Assembly: GCA_964343195.1 (NCBI GenBank)
Contig: CAYFIR010000032.1
Location: forward strand, 1 to 53,610
Source: CAYVAP01 sp964343195
Lineage (GTDB): Bacteria; Bacteroidota; Bacteroidia; J057
Direction of reading: 5' to 3'
DNA length: 53,610 nucleotides
The translations under genes were made by a program, and so were the position numbers. This document shows positions 33,151 through 41,849 of the stretch, piece after piece (position 1 is the first letter of the stretch; each line of letters begins with the position of its first letter). The notes beneath the pieces were generated by a model. That model had not been told where the DNA came from and searched no databases. It saw only the letters and a list, made by a program, of their open reading frames with translations.

Positions 33151-35076
33151 CTAACGCTTGATCAGGGTCCTTTTTTCCGACCATTGGTCAGATGATAGCA
33201 TGAGGATATAGGTTCCAATGGGAAGATTGCCCACCGACAGTTTTACCTGCTGCCTCCCTGACTGAAGATCCAGATGCCCCGCATTCACTACCCTACCCTG
33301 TAAATCCAGAAACTGATAGGTAAGGGCTCCGGCTGACGGAAGCTCCAGTTGGAGATTTACAAAATCCTCCATGGGGTTGGGCCATAAATTGAGAATGGTG
33401 GGATTCAGGCCCCTGCCTGATTCCTCCAGGAGACGCTCTACACTTACTGCTTCAGAGAATAAGGTCTCGCCATATTCACCAATTAGGTAAATACGGTAAT
33501 GGGTAAACCTGGAGGCAATCTCCATGTCCTCGAAGCTGCGGCTGTTACCAGGTACCTGCTCTATCTGAGTGAACTGCTCACCATCCAGGGATTTCTCAAT
33601 AACAAAGCGGGTTACCGCTACGCTATCACTGAGTTCCCACACCAGCAAATTTGACTCATCAGCCATGGACACAGACAGATCAAGACTCAAGGTTGTTTCC
33701 GCCTCAGGTTCATCTTCTGATACGATTTCACCCGTAGCAGCATTGACCGCAAAGGTCTGGTAATCCAGATAACTAACGGCACTGCCAGCACAGCCATCTT
33801 CCTGGGTGCTCCCATAATAGTGGTAGCCTGACTGATCGAAGACCCCAAGGTCGTGACAAACGATTCCATTCCCGGCATTCATGCCTACAGTAGCTCCATT
33901 TCCACCAAAGCCGAGCAATCCTCCCGAGGAATTACCAGTGGTCCACTGCATGTCTCCGTAACTAAACAGCACCGTGGCTTCCCGTGGTACATCGTAGTCG
34001 CCTACCTGGCGAATACTCCCATCGGTGATCAACACCTGGAATGTATTTCGCAGATCGCAGTCTGTACCGCATCCAAAATAGGCCACATCAGACCAAATAA
34101 TCACCATATAGTGCCCTGCAGGATCGAAATAGTAATCGATACTTCCTCCCTGGGTCAAATCCAGATCGGCGTAATATGGAGCAATCATATAGGGCTCTGG
34201 CAGGCAGAACGGTTCGGGGGTATATGCTTTATAGGCGTACTCAAATGTGAGGTTGCCATTGGCATTGAGGTAGGCCTGGTTATAGCTCACCCCGTAAAAT
34301 TCAAGGGCAAATGGCAGGTCCAGTTCTTCGGAACAATCATCGCAGGGGGTTCCTCCCTTGAACGCGCGATAGGTAACGGAATTGCCATTCAGGTCTTTAC
34401 CCAGTGGGATCCAGGCCGGTGCCGGATTGCTACGGTATGGACAATCTTCGGGACAAAGCTCGGGAGTTTCACCGGGATCACAGCGGCCATTGCCACAGAG
34501 ACTTTGCTGGGCCGTCACAAGGAAATTATCCAGTCCTGCGCCCCAGGCCCAGGCTCCTTCGTCGTAATAGGTCCATTGTAGCTGGACTACCATGCCATGA
34601 AATTCGCTGAGGTCCAATACTACGGTCCCTGCGAAATCAACGGTATCTCTGCTGATGAAATGCCAGTTTTCACCGTCCCAGAGTGACAGCTCCAGATAGC
34701 TGCTGTCTGCATACTCCTGAAAGAGCATATCAAAACTTACCTCCACTTTGCCATCAAAATCCCGAAGGTCGAAAGCAGGGCTCAGGGCTATGGCTTCCCC
34801 GATGTTATTGGAGGACTCATCGTTGACATAAAGCCAGCTTTTGGTGCCAGGATTTTCATAAAATCCGATTTTCCCTTCATTGACCTGCCACCTCCCCCCA
34901 TCGCTGCTACGCTCGGTAGTCCAGCCTTTTGGCAAGCCATTTTCAAAAGTGTCAAAAATCAGCGTGTCCAGATCATCCGTTGGGCAATAGGCACTGAGGC
35001 TATCTGCCAGCCCCAATAGGGCTAATAGCAACAGGACGGAAAAGACGGTCGATATGTGGTAACAGGATCGGTTCAT
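33151..35076 (-). CDS. Secreted T9SS-type protein with nidogen-like domain
   Basis: The protein has 641 residues from MNRSCYHIST; a longer ATG at 35121 overlaps the neighbour and precedes the signal peptide. Order: signal peptide; an N-terminal lectin/MAM-like beta domain (DTFENGLPKGW ... LQWTYYDEG); a cysteine motif CGNGRCDPGETPELCPEDC; a nidogen-like (NIDO) region (LNANGNLTFEYAYK, PYMIAPYYADLDL, QVLITDG); a fibronectin-like region (FVIEKSLDGEQFTQI); and a C-terminal type IX sorting domain (LNLWPNPMEDFV ... GTYILMLSSDQWSEKRTLIKR). The sorting domain predicts export across the outer membrane by T9SS. Probably a surface or secreted adhesion protein. Confidence 0.9.
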   Translation of the reverse strand: MNRSCYHISTVFSVLLLLALLGLADSLSAYCPTDDLDTLIFDTFENGLPKGWTTERSSDGGRWQVNEGKIGFYENPGTKSWLYVNDESSNNIGEAIALSPAFDLRDFDGKVEVSFDMLFQEYADSSYLELSLWDGENWHFISRDTVDFAGTVVLDLSEFHGMVVQLQWTYYDEGAWAWGAGLDNFLVTAQQSLCGNGRCDPGETPELCPEDCPYRSNPAPAWIPLGKDLNGNSVTYRAFKGGTPCDDCSEELDLPFALEFYGVSYNQAYLNANGNLTFEYAYKAYTPEPFCLPEPYMIAPYYADLDLTQGGSIDYYFDPAGHYMVIIWSDVAYFGCGTDCDLRNTFQVLITDGSIRQVGDYDVPREATVLFSYGDMQWTTGNSSGGLLGFGGNGATVGMNAGNGIVCHDLGVFDQSGYHYYGSTQEDGCAGSAVSYLDYQTFAVNAATGEIVSEDEPEAETTLSLDLSVSMADESNLLVWELSDSVAVTRFVIEKSLDGEQFTQIEQVPGNSRSFEDMEIASRFTHYRIYLIGEYGETLFSEAVSVERLLEESGRGLNPTILNLWPNPMEDFVNLQLELPSAGALTYQFLDLQGRVVNAGHLDLQSGRQQVKLSVGNLPIGTYILMLSSDQWSEKRTLIKR

Positions 35077-35104
35077 AAGAACTGGATCAGAGCAGGAAAA
35101 GATG

Positions 35105-35551
35105 TTATTGGTGGGAGTCAACCAGGTTTTGGTACTCCACCTTGAGGTTTTCTAGTTGTAGATGCAGGGAACGGGTATCGTAATTCCTATCCTCCTGATG
35201 GAGGGCAATTCTCAGTTCATAGTCTTCCATCCGGGCAAGCATATCGTGCCGTGCACGCAGGACGCGCAGTTGCCTCTCCTGTTGTGGGGAGCGGTTTTTC
35301 AGCTGTGATAGGGAAGAAATTGAGGCTTGAAGGCTGTGCTTTTCCTGTGCCGCACTGGAATTGCTGCTAACCTCTGCCTGCATGATGGCACGGGGCTGAC
35401 GGGTCATCCTCACCACCGGGTTAATGGAAGTGGCCGAGTTTCCGCTACCAGGGGTAGCCTGATAAATGACTACTGCCATGACCCCCGCCAGCAGCACTCC
35501 AAGACCTTTTTGTGCGGTAGTTTTCTGGGAAAGCATACTCCTCTTTTTCAT
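35105..35551 (-). CDS. Single-pass membrane protein with coiled-coil domain
   Basis: The 148-residue protein has a membrane helix (GLGVLLAGVMAVVIYQAT) after a basic N-terminus, then a Ser/Asn/Gln-rich linker and a Leu/Arg/Gln-rich helical region (LQASISSLSQLKNRSPQQERQLRVLRARHDMLARMEDYELRIAL) likely to be a coiled coil. No family is recognised. It lies 28 bp upstream of the T9SS cargo gene on the same strand, so the two may be co-transcribed and the protein might help with its surface display (inference). Confidence 0.75.
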   Translation of the reverse strand: MKKRSMLSQKTTAQKGLGVLLAGVMAVVIYQATPGSGNSATSINPVVRMTRQPRAIMQAEVSSNSSAAQEKHSLQASISSLSQLKNRSPQQERQLRVLRARHDMLARMEDYELRIALHQEDRNYDTRSLHLQLENLKVEYQNLVDSHQ

Positions 35552-35747
35552 AGACCCAAAGGTTGGATTTCACAGGGCTATATTAGAGGAGGTCGGACTA
35601 TGCTGCGTTACACAAAGAGAGGCAAATATTACATATGTCGTATAATATCAATCTTTAACTAATCCTGAATTTGAGTAGAGTCCGTAGCAATTGAAATGGT
35701 ACTCATCAAGGGTGTCAGTCCCCATTTTTCAAAACTCTGAAGTCAGG

Positions 35748-36881
35748 CTATTCCTCCCCTTCCTGCTCTTTGGGCCGATACTTACTCTCATGAAAGATCG
35801 CTTCATAGTCCTGCCGATCACACAACTGAGCCAGGGTGATGTCAGCATTTCTGTCCATGAAGCTGTGGACGATTCGCCACCCGAGGTACTCGCCCAAACG
35901 AGGGGCAGATTCCATTGAGAGATCTGTTGTGTAGGGCTTATCGGAGAGATAATCCTGTTTGAGTTCGAAATTGCTGTCAAATAACCGGTCAATAGCGGTC
36001 TTGTAAATTCGGGCTTCGTAAAAATTGGCCCAATACATCTGCTCGGCGTTGTAAAGAAAGCGCATGCTATCCGGGGTGTGAGGAAGCATTTGCTCGACGA
36101 AATACTGCTTGATCCCCTCACGGATGATATCATCGAGCAGGGTAGTTTCGCGGGTACGGGGCAGAGGAGCGACCATCCCTTCCGAAATTTCACGGAATGC
36201 CATTACTTCCATGTATACCGGATCAAAGCGTCGCTTGATATAGGCTGGCAAAGTAGGGGAATAGAACGGGAATTCCGGTCCCATAAAGTAATGCAGCCCT
36301 ATGCTAAAGTAGCCTGGAACCGGTACTATCTGATCTACCTGACGCATTTCCTGTGCGGGGACATAACCACTCACATGGGTACGAAAGGCTGGTAGCACGA
36401 TGTCTGGAAATTCCCGCTTTAGCCGCTTCATGGGCTTCTCAAAACGCGCATCAAGGGGATAGTCATAGGGAAATTCCTGCCGAACCGAGTCCAGCAACCC
36501 CAGCATGGCACTGTCGCTCAGCACTCGCCCAAACTCCCAGACCATCAGGCTATCGGCCTGCCGGGGACTTAGCCTATACCGCTCTACCAACTGTCCCAGC
36601 CCGATGAACTCCGCCAAAAACTCATGCTCAGAGGCAAGGTGCCGTTCAAAAACTTCCTGAAAGGCCGTGCTGTCCTTATCGGCCAGGTCACTGGCAGCGG
36701 CCCACATCAGGCTATCCACTCTGCGGAACTGCAGATTTACCTCAATCTCATCCAGGCCCGCATCAGGATCTTCCTTACAGCCTGTCAGGGTTATCAGGCC
36801 CAGCAAAAACAGGATCCCAAATGTCCTGAAACGAAAAAATGGAAGTGCGCAACTAGCAGTCATGTGAAGGGTCTTTGCCAT
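35748..36881 (-). CDS. gldB: GldB-like gliding-motility lipoprotein
   Basis: The protein has 377 residues from MAKTLHMTAS; an earlier ATG at 36932 gives an unusually long leader. The lipobox is LITLTGC. GldB is a lipoprotein needed for gliding and/or type IX secretion in Flavobacterium; it is predicted to face the periplasm. The segments YFSIGLHYFMGPEFPFYS and PAYIKRRFDPVYMEVMAF, and the C-terminal YLGWRIVHSFMDRNADITLAQL, match GldB signatures. The outer-membrane barrel gene to its right and the sorted protein to its left fit a T9SS setting. Confidence 0.82.
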   Translation of the reverse strand: MAKTLHMTASCALPFFRFRTFGILFLLGLITLTGCKEDPDAGLDEIEVNLQFRRVDSLMWAAASDLADKDSTAFQEVFERHLASEHEFLAEFIGLGQLVERYRLSPRQADSLMVWEFGRVLSDSAMLGLLDSVRQEFPYDYPLDARFEKPMKRLKREFPDIVLPAFRTHVSGYVPAQEMRQVDQIVPVPGYFSIGLHYFMGPEFPFYSPTLPAYIKRRFDPVYMEVMAFREISEGMVAPLPRTRETTLLDDIIREGIKQYFVEQMLPHTPDSMRFLYNAEQMYWANFYEARIYKTAIDRLFDSNFELKQDYLSDKPYTTDLSMESAPRLGEYLGWRIVHSFMDRNADITLAQLCDRQDYEAIFHESKYRPKEQEGEE

Positions 36882-37043
36882 AAAATGGCTGGTAATTTGA
36901 GATTTATTCAGGTGATTTCGCATTCGATGCAAGATTATCCCTTATTTGCTGTTGAGAGATAGGGAGTGACTTGTTCCTTTTATCCTTTATCTAAAGCTTA
37001 ACAACCAGCTTTCTCTCTTCCCTAACATACAAACTACTAAACC

Positions 37044-37766
37044 ATGCGTGCAAAATTACTCCTATTGGGTCTTTTCCTCGGCATCTCAGTTCTCCAGGCT
37101 CAGGAAGGAATCAGGATGGGCCTGCGATTCAGTCCCATCATTTCCTTTGCCAATATCACCGATTCCACTGGTGCCACCATTTCTGATGAAATTACCTCCC
37201 GAGCAGGCCTTTCCTACGGCCTTTCCGTGAACTACGGCTTCTCTGACAACGTAGGCCTGCATTCCGGTCTTCACATTGTCAACAAGGGCTATCGCCGCAC
37301 CAGTACGTTCAATATTGATTCGGCCATCACCATCAATGATGCCAGCGAAAATGTCCGCATTACCGCTGTTGAAATTCCCATCGCCCTGCGTGGACGCACC
37401 GACGACATTGGCAACGGAATTCATATCGTAGGTACTTTTGGTGGGACCATTGACATCAGCACAGGTTATCGCAACCAATGGAAAGAGGTCAACCCTGCAA
37501 CTTACGAAGTCAATACAGGAGGCTCTGGACAATTGAATCGGGCCGCCGAATACCTGTTCCCGGTGGGATTAAGCTTTGTATTTGGAGCAGGGGTTGACTG
37601 GGAAATCGATCGTGTCGGTACCCTCAACCTGGGAGTTACCTATCACCAGGGGCTCACCAACCTCAACGCACGAAATGGCGGTTTCCAGACTGGCACAAAA
37701 GGGGCCTCAGAGAACATCAAGCTAAACTATGTAGCCCTGGACCTGAGTTTCTTCTTTGGAGGATAG
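37044..37766 (+). CDS. PorT-like outer-membrane beta-barrel protein
   Basis: The 240-residue protein has a signal peptide (MRAKLLLLGLFLGISVLQAQ) and a predicted eight-stranded barrel of the PorT/OMP_b-brl_2 type: GIRMGLRFSPIISF, GLSYGLSVNYGFSDNVGLHSGLHIVNKGYR, ITAVEIPIALRG, then a final strand YVALDLSFFFGG ending in aromatics. PorT-like barrels are frequent in Bacteroidota, and some are required for T9SS. This particular one could equally be a general porin-family protein. Divergent from the GldB-like gene. Confidence 0.88.
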   Translation: MRAKLLLLGLFLGISVLQAQEGIRMGLRFSPIISFANITDSTGATISDEITSRAGLSYGLSVNYGFSDNVGLHSGLHIVNKGYRRTSTFNIDSAITINDASENVRITAVEIPIALRGRTDDIGNGIHIVGTFGGTIDISTGYRNQWKEVNPATYEVNTGGSGQLNRAAEYLFPVGLSFVFGAGVDWEIDRVGTLNLGVTYHQGLTNLNARNGGFQTGTKGASENIKLNYVALDLSFFFGG

Positions 37767-37833
37767 TCGGTATGCGGTGATTCGAGACACCGTATCATAG
37801 GTTACGCCATTTTCCAATATTATCCATACCCGG

Positions 37834-38002
37834 CTTAGAGGCTGTTTGGGTTTTGGTGTTTCGAGGTCAAACGCAGGATTTTTTGCCTCTGGCAAGGAGG
37901 TTTTTCGAGAAATAGTGAGCTATTTTGAGGAAAACTGACGCCGACAGAGGTGAAAAAGACAAGTTTTGAGCCGTAAAGGAAAAATCCAAACAGCCTCTTA
38001 AA
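37834..38002. repeat. ~168-bp repeat element (copy B, inverted)
   Basis: Its reverse complement matches the 9.84-kb element along the full length: the TAAGAGGCTGTTTGG ends, the CCTTTACGGCTCAAAACTTG block, CACCTCTGTCGGCGTCAGTT, and TTTGACCTCGAAACACC next to the other end. Differences cluster in the centre (around GCTCACTATTTC). It fills the gap between two convergent genes. The two copies therefore sit in opposite orientation in different intergenic contexts. Confidence 0.85.
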
Positions 38003-38023
38003 CCTTATTCCGGTTTCCCTTCA

Positions 38024-39616
38024 TCATTCTTCCAGCCAAATCTCACGATAGGTACCTTCGAACCAGATTCGGAGGTACCCTTTTTGTTTCAGCCGCCGAC
38101 GGAAATAGTAGTATTGAGCCGAATTGGGAATTCGAACGGCTTGGGAAGAAAGCACAAGGCCATCTTCCTTGGCCAGGTGAAAGTATAGCATCCGACCATA
38201 AGGGTGAGCCATCGAATCGGCCACCATGGCCCTGGAGTCGAAGGCGAGGATAACCGAGTCGGATCGAAAATACACCTCGTACTCAACTCCGTCCGGATTT
38301 CCGCTCTTTTCCAGCAGCTTCCCTATGTCGAGTACTCCGTATCCCAGGTCGTAGTCGTAATAGGGGAAATAGTGTCCACCCTGCCGCAATCGGGAGTGAA
38401 GTTCGGAAGGAGACAGGGTAGGATCCTGCTGCAAAAGGCAGGCTGCTACCCCTGTGACCATAGGGGCGGCAAATGAGGTGCCGGCCAGTTCAGAATAGCG
38501 CTCATACTTATCTGCTCCGACGACAAAGCCGGGAGCGGAGATATCAGGCTTCACCAATCCATCGGGATTGGGGCCTGGAGTTGAAAACGGAATTTTTTCA
38601 CGCAGCATGGGCAGCGAGCCTCCAACTGAAAGGACCTCTGCCACCTCAGCAGGGGCTCCGATATGTGGATAGCGGTCCAGGCCATCATTTCCCATGGAAT
38701 TGATCACCAGCATGCCTTTTTCAGTAGCGATTTTGGCCGCTTTGCTGACGAGTGGCATCCGGCCCGTCGCTCCGACATAGCCATAATTATCGCGCACATA
38801 GGTCAGAGAAGCATTGATCAGGCTGGCTCCCATCCTGTCAGCCCACTCAGCAGCAGCCAGCCAGTGATCCTCTTCACGGCTGAACTCCCACCACTTATGT
38901 TCCACTCGGGCAAGGAGGAATTCCACATCTGGCGCGGCCCCGATCTGCCGATCCTCATAATACCCCGCGATGCAGCTCATGACCTGGGTTCCGTGCCGGG
39001 AATGATGATACACCGTCGAAGCCCTGGGTGAATAAAAATTCTTCGTGGCTATTACCTTATTCGCCAGAAACGTGGGCCGGAGGGAGGGATGGACATCCGC
39101 CTCCTGAAATCCCGCATCAAAAACTGCCACCCTTACCCCTCTACCTGTCAGCCCCATATGCAGCAGGGTATCCAGGTGCATTAGATCACGTTGCATGGAA
39201 AGTAAGGTGTCCAGATTCCGGTCTGCCAGAAGCGGAGTACTAACCTCCGCAAGCGCAGTTTGAGGAGCACCCAAAGGATGGACTTCCCTGACGAAGGGAA
39301 GCTTTTGAATGTCTTTTATCTGGGCAGATGTAGCAGCAACACTCACTGCATTAAACCATCTTAGGGAGTACCTCAGGCTATCGACTCGTCCAGAGATGGA
39401 GGAAACGTAGCTTTCATTCAAGGGGAGGTCATACCAGTCACAGATCGGAAGTCCCTGGGCTGCGCGCCGCTCAATTGCACGTGGATCGAGGTAGGCAAAA
39501 GGGTCAAAGGCCTCAGCTGGTTTCTCATCAAAGAAAACCATGTATAGCTCAGGATCCTGTCCATGGGAATCAGGCCAGCAAAGACCTAGAGAGATCAGAA
39601 GAAAAACAAGTCTCAT
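38024..39616 (-). CDS. Secreted subtilisin-like (S8) serine protease
   Basis: The 530-residue protein has a signal peptide (MRLVFLLISLGLCWPDSHGQ), a pro-region, and an S8 catalytic domain. The triad is Asp167 (VAVFDAGF), His208 (HSRHGTQVMS) and Ser381 (AGTSFAAPMVTG), with the oxyanion-hole Asn310 (INSMGNDG). The C-terminal region after ~residue 430 is a beta domain without an obvious sorting signal. Family members are extracellular or periplasmic endopeptidases. Convergent with the PorT-like gene; the 168-bp element lies 21 bp from its stop. Confidence 0.93.
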   Translation of the reverse strand: MRLVFLLISLGLCWPDSHGQDPELYMVFFDEKPAEAFDPFAYLDPRAIERRAAQGLPICDWYDLPLNESYVSSISGRVDSLRYSLRWFNAVSVAATSAQIKDIQKLPFVREVHPLGAPQTALAEVSTPLLADRNLDTLLSMQRDLMHLDTLLHMGLTGRGVRVAVFDAGFQEADVHPSLRPTFLANKVIATKNFYSPRASTVYHHSRHGTQVMSCIAGYYEDRQIGAAPDVEFLLARVEHKWWEFSREEDHWLAAAEWADRMGASLINASLTYVRDNYGYVGATGRMPLVSKAAKIATEKGMLVINSMGNDGLDRYPHIGAPAEVAEVLSVGGSLPMLREKIPFSTPGPNPDGLVKPDISAPGFVVGADKYERYSELAGTSFAAPMVTGVAACLLQQDPTLSPSELHSRLRQGGHYFPYYDYDLGYGVLDIGKLLEKSGNPDGVEYEVYFRSDSVILAFDSRAMVADSMAHPYGRMLYFHLAKEDGLVLSSQAVRIPNSAQYYYFRRRLKQKGYLRIWFEGTYREIWLEE

Positions 39617-39982
39617 GCAAAAGGGATGAGGGGTCGAGAAAGCTACTTTAACAAATATATTCTTTTCTCAACGCCATACCCTAGCACTGCTTGCCAATTT
39701 GGAGGGTTAAATATGCCGAAATTGTCCCTGTGCCCTATTTTGAGCTAATAGCTTTACCAAAAAGGAAGCTGACGGCACAGCCCCTCCCCAATGCTCGGAA
39801 TCCTCGCTACTGGAAAGAATGGCTTACCGATTGAATAGCATTAAAGTCCGGCCTAATCCGGCATTCTCTTGATTACTTAACTCAAAAAATCTTAGTTTCG
39901 CCAACCTGGAAGGGCGCTATCCGGTATTACCTACGGTAGTTTTCTTCCATCATTTTCACTTTTTAACTCTGCAACGCGAATC
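39617..39982. other. 366-bp spacer upstream of trpS
   Basis: No gene is visible between the divergent subtilase and trpS genes. A small CCGGCCTAATCCGG near-palindrome lies near 39849-39862. CTTG and TAGTTTCG, spaced 21 bases apart just before 39905, weakly resemble a Bacteroidota promoter for trpS. Confidence 0.35.
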
Positions 39983-40957
39983 ATGCGCATCCTTACCGGC
40001 ATACAGGCCACTGGAAAACCTCACCTGGGAAATATGCTTGGCGCAATCCTTCCCGCTATCGAACTAGCCAACAACCCAGCCAATGATTCATTTCTGTTCA
40101 TCGCAGACCTGCATACCCTCACCTCGCTACGTGATAGTGAGCAACTGAGGCAGAATGCATATGAAATCGCTGCAGCATGGTTAGCGTGTGGGCTGGATCC
40201 GGAACGCACGGTTTTTTATCGCCAGTCAGATGTCCCAGAGGTTACAGAACTGGCATGGTACCTGTCCTGCTTCATGCCTTACAGCCGTCTCCAACTGGCC
40301 CACAGTTTCAAGGATAAAGCTGACCGCCTTTCTGTCGTAAATGCCGGGTTATTTACCTATCCTGTCCTCATGGCTGCGGACATCGTGCTATACGATGCCC
40401 ACGTTGTTCCTGTTGGTAAGGACCAGAAGCAGCACCTGGAATTCACACGTGACATGGTAGAGGCCGTCAACCGTAACTATGGTGAGGATACGCTGATATT
40501 ACCAGATGCAAAAATCGACGAGCAGGTCATGATTGTACCTGGGGTGGATGGGGAAAAAATGTCCAAATCCCGTGACAATACCATCGTGCTGTTTCAGGGC
40601 AATAAGCCCCTCAAAAAGCAGGTCATGAGCATCGTCACTGACTCCACTCCGCTGGAAGATCCCAAAAACCCCGACAAGGATAATGTTTTCCAACTGTACA
40701 GGTTGGTAGCTAGCGAGGAACAGGTCGCGGAGATGAGGGAGAACTATCTCAAAGGAGGTTATGGATACGGCCACGCCAAGAAGGAGCTTCTGCGTCTGCT
40801 GATGGAGAAGTTCGCCGCTGAACGGGAAAAGTTTGATTACTATATGGCCAACCTGAATGAGCTGGACGAGATGCTGTTTGCCGGAGCAAATAAGGCTCGG
40901 AAGGTGGCACAGGAGACCCTCAAACGGGTCAGATCCCGGATGGGGTACCATGGGTAG
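39983..40957 (+). CDS. trpS: Tryptophan-tRNA ligase
   Basis: The 324-residue class I aminoacyl-tRNA synthetase charges tRNA-Trp in the cytoplasm. The HIGH-type motif is GKPHLGNMLG (residues 11-20) and KMSKS lies at 192-196 (GEKMSKSRDN). FLFIADLHTLTSL, LYDAHVVPVGKDQKQHLEFTRDM and the start LTGIQATGKPHLG are characteristic of TrpRS. Length is normal for the bacterial enzyme. A deoxynucleoside kinase gene follows 139 bp downstream. Confidence 0.98.
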   Translation: MRILTGIQATGKPHLGNMLGAILPAIELANNPANDSFLFIADLHTLTSLRDSEQLRQNAYEIAAAWLACGLDPERTVFYRQSDVPEVTELAWYLSCFMPYSRLQLAHSFKDKADRLSVVNAGLFTYPVLMAADIVLYDAHVVPVGKDQKQHLEFTRDMVEAVNRNYGEDTLILPDAKIDEQVMIVPGVDGEKMSKSRDNTIVLFQGNKPLKKQVMSIVTDSTPLEDPKNPDKDNVFQLYRLVASEEQVAEMRENYLKGGYGYGHAKKELLRLLMEKFAAEREKFDYYMANLNELDEMLFAGANKARKVAQETLKRVRSRMGYHG

Positions 40958-41096
40958 CCTTTTTATTGGCAACTTTTTCGTGATTGACAATGGTTTGGTG
41001 TGGAAAATAGCCAAAAAAGATTCAAATTGAATCTCGAAACCTGCTGTACTCACTCCAACAGGCTGTTTTGACGGCATTAGCATCAGACTGATAGGT

Positions 41097-41714
41097 ATGC
41101 ACATCTGTGTCTCTGGAAATATCGGAGCTGGAAAGACCACGCTGACTTACCTTCTAAGCCGCTACTTCGGGTTCGAAGCCATGTATGAGGATAATGAGCA
41201 GAATCCATATCTGATGGATTTCTATTCAGATATGCCCCGCTGGTCCTTCAACCTTCAGGTATCTTTCCTTCAGTCTCGTCTGGTCAAGTTGACTTCCATT
41301 CGCAGTGAGCACAAGAATGTGATTCAGGATCGTACCATTTACGAGGATGCCCAGATATTCGCTCCGAACCTCCACTCGATGGGGCTGATGGAAACACGCG
41401 ATTACGAGACGTATAAGGCGCTTTTTGAGACCATTGCAGAACTGATCCAGCCACCGGATCTGTTGATTTACCTAAAGGCCGATATCCCAACACTGGTAGA
41501 GCAAATTCAGAGCAGAGGGCGAAATTATGAGGATTCCATTCGACTGGATTACCTCAAGCGACTGAACGAGCGCTATGAGGACTGGTATGACAGTTATGGC
41601 TATGGCCGAAAGATGGAAGTTTCCATCAATGACCTCAACTATCGGGATAATCCTGAAGATCTGGGCGTAATTATCAACCGGGTTAAAGCCCAGCTATATG
41701 GCCTTTTTTCCTAG
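41097..41714 (+). CDS. Deoxynucleoside kinase
   Basis: The 205-residue protein has the P-loop GNIGAGKTT (residues 7-15), the DRTIYEDAQIFA motif of the deoxynucleoside kinase family (a DRS variant), and the LID region near IQSRGRNYEDSIRLDYLKRLNERYEDW with arginines for phosphate binding. These enzymes phosphorylate deoxynucleosides for dNTP salvage in the cytoplasm. Specificity (dA/dG versus dC/dT) cannot be read. It could share a transcript with trpS. Confidence 0.95.
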   Translation: MHICVSGNIGAGKTTLTYLLSRYFGFEAMYEDNEQNPYLMDFYSDMPRWSFNLQVSFLQSRLVKLTSIRSEHKNVIQDRTIYEDAQIFAPNLHSMGLMETRDYETYKALFETIAELIQPPDLLIYLKADIPTLVEQIQSRGRNYEDSIRLDYLKRLNERYEDWYDSYGYGRKMEVSINDLNYRDNPEDLGVIINRVKAQLYGLFS

Positions 41715-41849
41715 AGCTTCCGGAATGAAGAAAGCAGCTATTGCTACGCAGTGAGCTTTCGATGTAGTTTTGGGAAAAAGCTTTGATGGCAAAATGGCCA
41801 GGAATTTTGCTTAGAAATCACTGGTGTGATGCGCCACTCAACCTACCAG

